Assembly: GCF_019711495.1 (NCBI RefSeq)
Contig: NZ_JAIGNM010000002.1
Location: 186,001 to 250,000 of the forward strand
Source of the DNA: Qipengyuania xiamenensis
Lineage (GTDB): Bacteria; Pseudomonadota; Alphaproteobacteria; Sphingomonadales; Sphingomonadaceae
Length of the DNA: 64,000 nucleotides
Reading direction: 5' to 3'
Every line of letters begins with the position of its first letter. The first letter of the stretch is position 1. The notes under the pieces were generated by a model. The model did no database searches. It saw nothing but the letters and a program-made list of their open reading frames with translations, and had not been told where the DNA came from. Positions 26,466-34,492 of the stretch are shown one piece after another. The position numbers and the translations under genes are program-made.

Positions 26466-27125
26466 ATGAAAGACAGTGAATCGATCGACCTTGCGGCAAT
26501 GCTTTGCTCGCGCCTGTGCCACGACATGCTCAGCCCGGTCGGCGCGCTCAGCAACGGGCTCGAATTGCTGGCGATGGAAACCGATCCCGAAATGCGCAAG
26601 AGCGTGATCGAACTGCTCGAACAGAGCTCGAAGACCTCGACCAACAAACTGAAGTTCTTCCGCCTCGCATTCGGCGCTGCCGGCGGCTTCGGCGACCGCG
26701 TGGACGTCGAAGAGCCCAAGGCGCTGATCGATGCGCTGGTGGCGGACAAGGACAAGGTCGAAGTCCACTGGGCGATCGAGACGGCCAATCTCGCCAAGCC
26801 AGCGGTAAAGGTCCTGCTCAACTTCGCTCAGATCGCCATCGACGCGTTGGTGCGTGGCGGTTCGCTCGACATCGGGGCCGAAGTCCGCGGCAAGAACTGC
26901 GAGATCGTGGTCCGCGCGACCGGCACGAAGATCGGGTTCGACGACAGCATCGGCAAGGCGCTCGACGGCAGCCTGCCGCACTCGGAACTGTCCAGCCGCA
27001 CGGCGGCAGCGCACATGATCGCCTTGCTGGCCGAACAAGCCGGCGGCGGCCTGCAATATGCCAGGACCGACGAGACACTGGTGCTTGGCGCGGTCCTCCC
27101 CGAAGCAGAAGGCCTGATCGGGTGA
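26466..27125 (+). CDS. chpT: Histidine phosphotransferase ChpT
   Basis: 219 residues. The N-terminal DHp-like helical domain carries the phospho-accepting His19 in LCSRLCHDMLSPVGAL, and a degenerate ATPase-like domain follows (about 85-215) without a usable ATP lid. ChpT relays phosphate from CckA to CtrA and CpdR, controlling the cell cycle in Caulobacter and flagellar or stress traits in sphingomonads. ATG 26466. Its stop codon overlaps the next gene as GTGA. Confidence 0.92.
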   Translation: MKDSESIDLAAMLCSRLCHDMLSPVGALSNGLELLAMETDPEMRKSVIELLEQSSKTSTNKLKFFRLAFGAAGGFGDRVDVEEPKALIDALVADKDKVEVHWAIETANLAKPAVKVLLNFAQIAIDALVRGGSLDIGAEVRGKNCEIVVRATGTKIGFDDSIGKALDGSLPHSELSSRTAAAHMIALLAEQAGGGLQYARTDETLVLGAVLPEAEGLIG

Positions 27126-27832
27126 GCGGCGGCGAGCTGGTCCACGCAGAGCGGTTGTCGCCCAATTTCGACGACCGCAACCTGCCGATCAGCATGGTCG
27201 TCATCCATTACACCGAGATGCTCGGCCCCGAGGCCGCTCTCGAACGGATGTGCGATGGCGAGGCGAAAGTTAGCGCCCACTACCTGATTGCCGAGGACGG
27301 CACGGTCACGAGGCTGGTGCCCGAGGACAAGCGCGCCTGGCACGCAGGCGTCGCCTATTGGCGCGGGCACAAGGACGTGAACTCGGCCAGCATCGGGATC
27401 GAACTCGACCACCCGGGCCACCTCCATGGCTACCGCGACTTTTCGGACGCCCAGTTCGAGGCGCTGGTTCCGCTGGTGGCGCGCATGGTCAAGGAATACG
27501 ACATTCCGCGCGCCAATGTGGTCGGTCATTCCGACGTCGCGCCGCAGCGCAAGATCGACCCGGGCGAGCTATTCCCGTGGGACCGCCTCGCCGAATACGG
27601 CCTGTGCCTGCCACGCCCAGAGAAACTGGAACGCGGCGATCCGTTCGACAATGACGCGAGCTTCTACCTCGCGCTCGAACGGTTCGGCTACGACATCTCC
27701 GACGGTCACAAGGCGGTCGAGGCCTTCCAGCGCCGCTGGCGTCCGGAAAAGATCGACGGCGTGATCGACGGACAGGTGCGCGCGATCCTGTTCCAGCTCC
27801 TGCTGGACCGCGACCGGGGCGTGTCGCGCTAG
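27122..27832 (+). CDS. AmpD/AmiD-type N-acetylmuramoyl-L-alanine amidase
   Basis: 236 residues from GTG 27122, overlapping the chpT stop by 4 nt. The amidase_2 fold shows zinc ligands in VVIHYTEM (His near residue 25) and VVGHSDVAPQRKIDPG (His near 138, Asp near 148), plus the SIGIELDHPG strand. A C-terminal peptidoglycan-binding-like helical segment (about 185-236) follows, VEAFQRRWRPEKIDGVIDG. No signal peptide is visible, so a cytoplasmic AmpD-like recycling role is the first guess. The operon with chpT is notable but the link is unknown. Confidence 0.9.
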   Translation: MSGGELVHAERLSPNFDDRNLPISMVVIHYTEMLGPEAALERMCDGEAKVSAHYLIAEDGTVTRLVPEDKRAWHAGVAYWRGHKDVNSASIGIELDHPGHLHGYRDFSDAQFEALVPLVARMVKEYDIPRANVVGHSDVAPQRKIDPGELFPWDRLAEYGLCLPRPEKLERGDPFDNDASFYLALERFGYDISDGHKAVEAFQRRWRPEKIDGVIDGQVRAILFQLLLDRDRGVSR

Positions 27833-27837
27833 GACAA

Positions 27838-27851
27838 TTGACCTGCATCAA
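27838..27851 (+). promoter_or_regulatory. FNR/FixK-type box
   Basis: TTGACCTGCATCAA fits TTGA-N6-TCAA, the FNR/FixK/Dnr consensus (TTGAT-N4-ATCAA with one difference). It starts 6 nt after the amidase stop and is centred 64 nt before the ATG of the AhpD-like gene, the right distance for a class II activator site with a leader of about 20 nt. Confidence 0.55.
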
Positions 27852-27908
27852 TGATGTGCCGCGCCAATGCGTGCAGGGCGCTTTTCGACAGCAATCGAGG
27901 AGCCGCAC

Positions 27909-28274
27909 ATGGCGCATACCGAATTCAAGAACTGGCCGGACATGGCCGCCAATTTCATCCCCGCGATCAAGGAGCTGCACAAGGGCGCCCCGGGGGTGAT
28001 GAAGGCGTTTCGCGAGATGGGCGCCGCGGCGCACGAGGGCGGCGCGCTCGATGCCAAGACCAAGGAACTGCTGGCGGTCGCTATCTCGGTCGCGGTGCGC
28101 TGCGATCCGTGCATCACCTATCATATCGAAGGCGCGCGCAAGAAGGGCGCGACGCGCGAGGAAATCGCCGAGACGATGGGGCTGGCGATCTACATGGGGG
28201 CAGGCCCCAGCGCGATGTATGCAGCGCAGGCGCTCGAGGCCTACGACCAGTACACCGATAGCGCGGCCGGCTGA
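27909..28274 (+). CDS. AhpD-like carboxymuconolactone decarboxylase family protein
   Basis: 121 residues. The AhpD-like active-site pattern is complete: Glu53, then the redox pair Cys65 and Cys68 (RCDPC) and His72 four residues after the second Cys. Such proteins act as thiol-disulfide peroxide-reductase partners. ATG 27909 has a GAGGAG site. The gene stands alone before rnpB. An FNR/FixK box 57 nt upstream suggests control by oxygen limitation or nitrogen oxides. True decarboxylase activity is unlikely given the CxxC pair. Confidence 0.88.
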   Translation: MAHTEFKNWPDMAANFIPAIKELHKGAPGVMKAFREMGAAAHEGGALDAKTKELLAVAISVAVRCDPCITYHIEGARKKGATREEIAETMGLAIYMGAGPSAMYAAQALEAYDQYTDSAAG

Positions 28275-28303
28275 GCACGCTTCCAATCCTGCTTTGCGCA
28301 CAC

Positions 28304-28309
28304 TATATG
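28304..28309 (+). promoter_or_regulatory. -10 element of rnpB
   Basis: TATATG sits 5-8 nt before the predicted 5' end of the RNase P RNA. No convincing -35 hexamer is seen at 17 nt (TTCCAA is the best). Confidence 0.4.
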
Positions 28310-28313
28310 CGCC

Positions 28314-28704
<391 letters not shown>

Positions 28705-28745
28705 ATCATCCGGAACATGTTGCCCCTCCGGCGATTGGGCCGGTC

Positions 28746-29528
28746 ATGAGCACTCACACGCATCGCAGCGCCCTGCAGCGCATCGCCATCGTCCTTGCCG
28801 TGGTCATCCAGATCGGCGCGACCTTCCTGCCGCAGCTCGGCTTCGGAGAACCCATCGGCGACCGTTCGGACAGCGTCCGCACGCTGATCACGCCCTCGGG
28901 CTGGGCCTTCGCGATCTGGGGGCCGTTGTTCTTCGGATCTGCGGTCTATGCCATCTGGCAGGCCTTGCCGGACCAGCGCGACAATGTCCTGCTCGACCAG
29001 ATCGGCTGGCCGTCCGTAATCGCGCTATCGATGCAGGGCATCTGGGCGACCTATACGCAGTTCGAGAACCTAACAGTGATTTCGGCGATCATCATCCTGA
29101 CATCGCTCGTCGCACTATTGGTTATCGTGCGAAGGATAGTGGCATTCGAGCGTCCCATGAGCCGTGCCGAGCGGATCATCGTGGCGGTTACTTTCAGCGC
29201 GCTCGCCGCGTGGCTGACGGCCGCCAGCATCGTGAACATTTCCGCGACGCTCGCCTATTACGGCATCGGCGGCGAGTTCCGGTATCCGATGATCACCTCG
29301 ATCATCGTGGCGATAGGCGGCGTCATCGCAGCCATCGCCGTCGCGCGCAGCCGCGGCAACCCGTGGTATGCGGCAGTCTTCTGCTGGGCGCTGCTGGCGA
29401 TCTATTTTCGCGGCGGACAGGAAAGCGGCGCGATCGCGCTGGCCTGCCTCGTCTCGGGGGTGCTCGTGATTGCAGCGGTCGTGCTCGGCCTCAAGCCGCG
29501 CGCCAACCGCCACCACTGGTTCGGCTGA
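28746..29528 (+). CDS. Integral membrane protein, TspO-like (putative)
   Basis: 260 residues with about seven hydrophobic helices and no signal peptide cleavage site. The motif PSGWAFAIWGPLFFGSAVYA near residue 55 resembles the PxxWxFxxWxxLY pattern of TspO/MBR proteins, and a second helix pair repeats a tryptophan-rich pattern. It is longer than classical TspO (about 160 residues). I assign it only tentatively. ATG 28746 is 42 nt after rnpB and has no strong ribosome site. Convergent with the UDP-glucose dehydrogenase gene. Confidence 0.7.
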   Translation: MSTHTHRSALQRIAIVLAVVIQIGATFLPQLGFGEPIGDRSDSVRTLITPSGWAFAIWGPLFFGSAVYAIWQALPDQRDNVLLDQIGWPSVIALSMQGIWATYTQFENLTVISAIIILTSLVALLVIVRRIVAFERPMSRAERIIVAVTFSALAAWLTAASIVNISATLAYYGIGGEFRYPMITSIIVAIGGVIAAIAVARSRGNPWYAAVFCWALLAIYFRGGQESGAIALACLVSGVLVIAAVVLGLKPRANRHHWFG

Positions 29529-29540
29529 GCGGAGCGGCGT

Positions 29541-30851
29541 TCAGCCGCGGCCGATGCTCGTATATTCGAAGCCTGCCGCGCGGACCTCGTCCGGGCGATA
29601 GATGTTGCGCAGGTCCACGAGGACGGGTGCCTTGGCGAGGTCCTTCACGCGGTCGAGATCGAGGGCACGGAAGGCGTCCCACTCGGTCACGATGGCGATC
29701 ACGTCGGCATCCTTGATCGCGGCATAGGGATCCTCGACCATGGTGACCTCGGGCATCAGCGGCTTGGCCAGCTCCATGCCTTCGGGGTCATAGGCTTCGA
29801 CATTAACACCTGCGTCGGTCAGCGTCTGCGCCACCGCGATGGCGGGGCTGTCACGCATGTCGTCGGTGTTGGGCTTGAAGGTCAGGCCGAGCAGCGCGAC
29901 CTTCTTGCCGCGTGCATTGTCTGCACCGCCCAGCGCGTCGAGCACCTTGCGGCCCATGGCGCGCTTGCGCGTGTCATTCACCTTGACCACCGCTTCCACG
30001 ATGCGGGTCGGGCTGTCGTAATCCTCTGCCGTCTTGAGTAGCGCGAGCGTGTCCTTGGGGAAGCACGATCCGCCATAGCCCGGCCCTGCGTGGAGGAACT
30101 TGGAACCGATGCGGTTGTCCATGCCGATACCGCGGCTGACGTCCTGCACGTCCGCGCCGACCTTTTCGCACAGGTCCGCCATCTCGTTGATGAAGGTGAT
30201 CTTCGTGGCGAGGAAAGCATTCGCGGCGTATTTGATCAGCTCGCTGGTGCGGCGGCCGGTGAACAGGATCGGCGATTCATTGAGGAACAGCGGGCGGTAC
30301 ACGGCACGCATGGTTTCGCGGCCGAAATCGTCCTCGGCACCGATCACGATGCGGTCGGGGCGCTTGAAGTCGCCGATGGCGGCGCCTTCGCGCAGGAATT
30401 CGGGGTTGGAGACGACCGAGAACTTGTGGCTCGTGCCGCTGTCCTTGAGGATGCGCTCGACCTCGTCGCCCGTGCCGACGGGAACGGTCGACTTTGTCAC
30501 GACGACCGCGTCATTCGCAAGGTTCTCGCCGATTTCCTTGGCCACGGCATAGACGAAGGAGAGGTCGGCATGACCGTCGCCGCGGCGGCTGGGAGTGCCG
30601 ACCGCGATGAAGATCGCATCCGCGCCCTTGATGCCTTCGGCAAGGCTGGTGGTGAAGGTCAGGCGGCCAGCCTTGACGTTGCTGCCAACGAGCTCGGCAA
30701 GACCGGGTTCGTAGATCGGCATGATCCCGTCATGCAGGCGATCGATCTTGGACTGGTCCTTGTCGATACATACGACGTCGTGACCGAAATCGGCGAAGCA
30801 GGCACCCGAAACGAGGCCCACATAGCCCGAACCAACCATTGCGATCTTCAT
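29541..30851 (-). CDS. ugd: UDP-glucose 6-dehydrogenase
   Basis: 436 residues. N-terminal Rossmann fold with GSGYVGLVSGACFADFGHDV (about 7-26), the SVPVGT-type loop (KSTVPVGTG), the catalytic cysteine near residue 260 in GYGGSCFPKDT, and a second Rossmann domain (KVALLGLTFKPNTDDMRDSP near 318). It oxidises UDP-glucose twice to UDP-glucuronate for polysaccharide or glycolipid synthesis (sphingomonads make glucuronosyl sphingolipids). Its ATG overlaps the phosphatase stop as ATGA, so the two form an operon. Confidence 0.95.
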   Translation of the reverse strand: MKIAMVGSGYVGLVSGACFADFGHDVVCIDKDQSKIDRLHDGIMPIYEPGLAELVGSNVKAGRLTFTTSLAEGIKGADAIFIAVGTPSRRGDGHADLSFVYAVAKEIGENLANDAVVVTKSTVPVGTGDEVERILKDSGTSHKFSVVSNPEFLREGAAIGDFKRPDRIVIGAEDDFGRETMRAVYRPLFLNESPILFTGRRTSELIKYAANAFLATKITFINEMADLCEKVGADVQDVSRGIGMDNRIGSKFLHAGPGYGGSCFPKDTLALLKTAEDYDSPTRIVEAVVKVNDTRKRAMGRKVLDALGGADNARGKKVALLGLTFKPNTDDMRDSPAIAVAQTLTDAGVNVEAYDPEGMELAKPLMPEVTMVEDPYAAIKDADVIAIVTEWDAFRALDLDRVKDLAKAPVLVDLRNIYRPDEVRAAGFEYTSIGRG

Positions 30852-31654
30852 CTACGCATCCCCTTTTCGATAGAAATTTCGCCGTCTTCGCCGGCGACGG
30901 CCTGAATTATGCGGCGCCTATCGCCTTCCAGCACCATTGCGGTCAAGCGCCCCGTTCGGAATGCCCCGGTGTCTATTCCGATACGATGTTCACGGTCTTC
31001 GACATTCTCGAAGATGGTATGGCCGTGGATGATGACATGGGTGAGGGGTTCTTCGTGGCGCAGGAAGCGCTCGCGGATCCACAGCATGTCCTTGCGCTGC
31101 TGCGCATCGACGGGGAACGCCGGATTTACCCCGGCATGGACGAGGGCATAATCGCCCACGAGGATGATTTCCTCGAACGAAGCCAGGAAATCGCGATCTT
31201 CCTGCGGGACGATCTTGCGCATCACCTTCTGGACTTCGGCGACCTTGAGCTTGTTGTATTCCTTGCGCTTCAGCCCGTAGCTGAGAACCGTCTCGCGCCC
31301 GCCATGCTTGAGGAAGTGGCGCAGGATCTCGTCGTTGTCGAAACCCTGGAGGAACATCTCCTCGTGGTTTCCGGCAAGGTAGCGCACCTTGCGTTTCTTG
31401 CCCCACTTGCGGGCGAGCTTGATCACTCCCGCGCTGTCGGGACCGCGATCGACGAGGTCGCCGAGGAACACCACGGTCGTATCGGCAGGCGCTGCGGCGG
31501 CATCGTCCTGCTCGATCGCATCCTTGAGCTCTTCGAGCAGGTCGCGGCAGCCGTGGATGTCACCGATAACATACCAGCGTTCGCCATCGGGCACGCGTGC
31601 GATGCGTCGTGCGGGCGGCGCCTTGCCGAAGAGTTTGCGGATGGTTTCGAGCAT
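30848..31654 (-). CDS. Metallophosphoesterase, PPP-type phosphatase
   Basis: 268 residues from ATG 31654 (a GTG 21 nt upstream is possible). The PPP motifs are complete: GDIHGC (near residue 38), GDLVDRGPDS (near 66), GNHEEMF (near 93), then HAG and HGHT. This is the ApaH/PrpE/serine-threonine phosphatase group with a two-metal centre. It is translated just before ugd with a 4-nt overlap. Substrate not determinable; control of a polysaccharide pathway is speculation. Confidence 0.9.
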   Translation of the reverse strand: MLETIRKLFGKAPPARRIARVPDGERWYVIGDIHGCRDLLEELKDAIEQDDAAAAPADTTVVFLGDLVDRGPDSAGVIKLARKWGKKRKVRYLAGNHEEMFLQGFDNDEILRHFLKHGGRETVLSYGLKRKEYNKLKVAEVQKVMRKIVPQEDRDFLASFEEIILVGDYALVHAGVNPAFPVDAQQRKDMLWIRERFLRHEEPLTHVIIHGHTIFENVEDREHRIGIDTGAFRTGRLTAMVLEGDRRRIIQAVAGEDGEISIEKGMRR

Positions 31655-31929
31655 GCTTGCTATGTGCGGGGTCACTTGGGGTGGAGACCACTTAGTGGCC
31701 CCGCTCGGAGCCTACAAGCTTTGCCGGACGGGCGGCGGGCTTTCGCAGTTGCACAATAGCCACGCTATATGTTGCAGTAGCGAAAAGTTTTCCCGAACAT
31801 CTTGCGCGACTCCCGACAGTCATGCACGATCATTTCGATTTCGCCCGAGGATCCTTTCTCAATAAATCCAAGGCCCGGCGAAAACGCAGGTGGGACGAAG
31901 CACCAAACCGAACCTTTAAGGAGTTCGAA

Positions 31930-32697
31930 ATGCTCACGTCCTTTCGCGGCACTCTTGCCGCTTCGATTACCGCACTCTCCCTCGGCGTCGCTGCACCGGC
32001 GATGGCGCAATCCGCCGACGAGGCGGACGAAACCACCGAAGACAGTGCCTACACCGTATCCGCCAATGTTGCGCTGACGACCGACTACCGCTTCCGCGGC
32101 GTGTCGCTCTCGGGCGGCGATCCCGCAATCCAGGGCGGCCTCGACGTCGGCCATGAGAGTGGTTTCTACGTCGGTGTCTGGGCTTCCTCGATCGAGGGCG
32201 GCGATGCCTATGGCGAGATGGAATTCGACGTTTACGGCGGCTGGTCGGGCGATGTCGCCGAAGGCGTCACGGTCGATGTCGGCCTGCTCTACTACGCCTA
32301 TCCCACAGAGGAACTCGGCCTCGATACCGATTACTGGGAGCCCTATGCTTCGGTCGGTTTCAACCTCGGCCCGGCAGAAGCCACGGTCGGTGCCGCCTAC
32401 GCCTTCGAGCAGGATTCGCTCGGCGGTGACGACAACCTCTACCTTTACACCGACGTCGGCTTCAGCCTGCCGAACACTCCGATCTCGCTGAGCGGCCACC
32501 TTGGCTACACCGACGGCGTGCTCGCACCGCCGCTTCTGGCAGGCGATGCGGACGACAGCGGACTCGACTGGTCCATCGGCGCGAGCGTTTCGTCCGGTAT
32601 TGTGGAAGTCGGGGTTGCCTATGTCGGCGTCGAAGGTCCTTCTATCGACGGTTTCACCGATGACGCGATTGTCGGGACGATCACCGCCAGTTTCTGA
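31930..32697 (+). CDS. TorF-family putative porin
   Basis: 255 residues. Signal peptide (about 1-29, ending APAMAQ), then an acidic linker and an outer-membrane barrel of the TorF/Gcw_chp family: SANVALTTDYRFRGVSLSGGDPAIQGG is the family hallmark, followed by alternating YxxY strands and a terminal phenylalanine. ATG 31930 has AAGGAG six nt upstream; a longer frame from 31822 adds basic non-secretory residues. Substrate unknown; some members lie near riboflavin or choline functions. Stands alone. Confidence 0.92.
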   Translation: MLTSFRGTLAASITALSLGVAAPAMAQSADEADETTEDSAYTVSANVALTTDYRFRGVSLSGGDPAIQGGLDVGHESGFYVGVWASSIEGGDAYGEMEFDVYGGWSGDVAEGVTVDVGLLYYAYPTEELGLDTDYWEPYASVGFNLGPAEATVGAAYAFEQDSLGGDDNLYLYTDVGFSLPNTPISLSGHLGYTDGVLAPPLLAGDADDSGLDWSIGASVSSGIVEVGVAYVGVEGPSIDGFTDDAIVGTITASF

Positions 32698-32776
32698 GAA
32701 TTCGCTGGCGATGGTTGGGGGCGCGCTTTCGGGTGCGCCCCTTTTCCTTTGCGTGGTGCACACCTAGATGGCCCGC

Positions 32777-33214
32777 ATGGCCAAATATCTACACAGCATG
32801 ATCCGCGTTTCCGATCCGGAAGCCACCGTCGCCTTTTTCAAGCTGATCGGCGTCGAGGAAGTCCGCCGCTTCGACAACGAGAAGGGGCGCTTCACGCTCA
32901 TCTTCCTTGCCGCACCGGGGCAGGAGGGCGTGGCCGAGGTGGAGCTGACCTACAACTGGCCCCCCGAAGACGGCAGCGCGCCCGAAGAATATTCGGGCGG
33001 CCGCAATTTCGGCCATCTCGCCTATCGCGTGGAGAATATCTACGACACCTGCCAGCGGCTGGTGGATGCGGGGCACACGATCAACCGTCCGCCGCGTGAC
33101 GGCCACATGGCTTTCGTTCGCACGCCGGACGGCATCTCCATCGAACTGCTGCAGGACGGCTATCTCGACCCGGTAGAACCCTGGGCGAGCATGGAGAACA
33201 CCGGCAGCTGGTAA
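32777..33214 (+). CDS. gloA: Lactoylglutathione lyase (glyoxalase I-type VOC protein)
   Basis: 145 residues (an ATG three codons upstream is possible). Two paired beta-alpha-beta-beta-beta modules: LHSMIRVSDPEATVAFFKLIGV with metal ligand His8, LIFLAAP and VELTYNW (Glu ligand), then FGHLAYRVENI (His) and ISIELLQDGY (Glu). It isomerises the methylglyoxal-glutathione hemithioacetal to lactoylglutathione in the cytoplasm. Single gene, close downstream of the TorF gene and convergent with nhaA. Confidence 0.9.
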   Translation: MAKYLHSMIRVSDPEATVAFFKLIGVEEVRRFDNEKGRFTLIFLAAPGQEGVAEVELTYNWPPEDGSAPEEYSGGRNFGHLAYRVENIYDTCQRLVDAGHTINRPPRDGHMAFVRTPDGISIELLQDGYLDPVEPWASMENTGSW

Positions 33215-33238
33215 ACCGCCGGTAATTCAACCGCGAGC

Positions 33239-34459
33239 TTACTCCTCGACGTAGGGGTTCTTGGCATCGTCCGGATGATCGGTGGTCATCCGGAGGATGG
33301 TGTAACCGACCACAGCCGAGATCAACGAGCCCATGAGGATGCCGATCTTGGCTTCCTCGATCAGCAATGCGTTGCCGGCAAACGCCAGGCCGCTGATGAA
33401 CAGCGACATGGTGAAGCCGATGCCGCACAGGATCGACACGCCCCAGATCTCGGGCCAGCTCGCCTGGTCGGGCCGCGGCGCGAAGCCAAAGCGGTCGGCC
33501 AGCCAGATCGCCGAGAAGATGCCCACCTGCTTGCCGAGGAAAAGGCCTGCTGCAATCGCCAGCGGAAGCGGGGCCAGGATGCCTGCCACGCCCAGATCGC
33601 CAAGGTGCACGCCTGCATTGGCAAAACCGAAGACCGGCACGATGAGATAGGCGCTCCACGGAGCGAGATTGTGCTCCATGATCTCGACCATGGTCTCGTC
33701 GTCCTTGCCGATCATGGGAATGGTCAGCGCTGCAACAACGCCCGCAATGGTCGCGTGCACGCCAGAATTCAGCACCAGGAACCACAGCACGATCGAAGCG
33801 AGGATGAAGGGCCAGTATGCCTTCACCTTCATCTTGTTCATCGCGAACATGGCCGCGGTGACCAGCGCTGCCCCGATCAGCCAGCTCATCTTGATCTTGG
33901 CGGTATAGAACAGCGCGATCACCAGCACTGCACCGATATCGTCGACGATAGCGACGGTCAGAAGGAACAGGCGCAACGAGGCAGGTACCCGGCTACCCAG
34001 CAGGCCAAGCACGCCCATCGCAAAGGCAATGTCGGTCGCTGCAGGGATGGCCCAGCCGCGCGTCAGTTCGCCTGCGCCTTCAGCATTTACGAAGAAGAGA
34101 TACACGAGTGCGGGAATTGCCATGCCCGCCGCCGCTGCCAGCACTGGCATGCGGCGTTGCTGCGCGGTCGAGAGTTGCCCCTCGATCCATTCGCGCTTCA
34201 CCTCCAGCCCGACGACGAAGAAGAAGATCGCCATCAACCCGTCGTTGATCCACAAATGCATCGTGTTCAGCTTGAACACGGAGGCGTCGAACATCTCGCC
34301 ATGGAAGAGGTGATGATATTCGTCCGCAAAGGCAGAGTTTGCAGCCAGCATCGCGGCAAACGCGACGAGGATGAGCAGGATGCCGGCCGAGGCGTCGCTG
34401 ACGAACAGCGCGCGGACGGGGGCGAATACGATGCGGAATGCTGAAGGACGTTCACTCAT
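33239..34459 (-). CDS. nhaA: Na+/H+ antiporter NhaA
   Basis: 406 residues, close to the family length (388 in E. coli), with about 12 membrane helices. Diagnostic segments: GLMAIFFFVVGLEVKRE near 75, AAATDIAFAMGVLGLLG near 142, and the paired transport aspartates in VAIVDDIGAVLVIALFY near 171. It extrudes Na+ in exchange for H+ at alkaline pH. ATG 34459. It is only 33 nt from the divergent glycosyltransferase frame. Confidence 0.95.
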   Translation of the reverse strand: MSERPSAFRIVFAPVRALFVSDASAGILLILVAFAAMLAANSAFADEYHHLFHGEMFDASVFKLNTMHLWINDGLMAIFFFVVGLEVKREWIEGQLSTAQQRRMPVLAAAAGMAIPALVYLFFVNAEGAGELTRGWAIPAATDIAFAMGVLGLLGSRVPASLRLFLLTVAIVDDIGAVLVIALFYTAKIKMSWLIGAALVTAAMFAMNKMKVKAYWPFILASIVLWFLVLNSGVHATIAGVVAALTIPMIGKDDETMVEIMEHNLAPWSAYLIVPVFGFANAGVHLGDLGVAGILAPLPLAIAAGLFLGKQVGIFSAIWLADRFGFAPRPDQASWPEIWGVSILCGIGFTMSLFISGLAFAGNALLIEEAKIGILMGSLISAVVGYTILRMTTDHPDDAKNPYVEE

Positions 34460-34492
34460 GTCGGGAGGCTCTTTTTCTCAATCGATGCCCCG

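Noticed and set aside
26504-27832. Arg-rich frame overlapping chpT, read as a fusion into the amidase
   Set aside because: The first part is out of frame with chpT and has antisense-like composition; the amidase starts at GTG 27122 instead.
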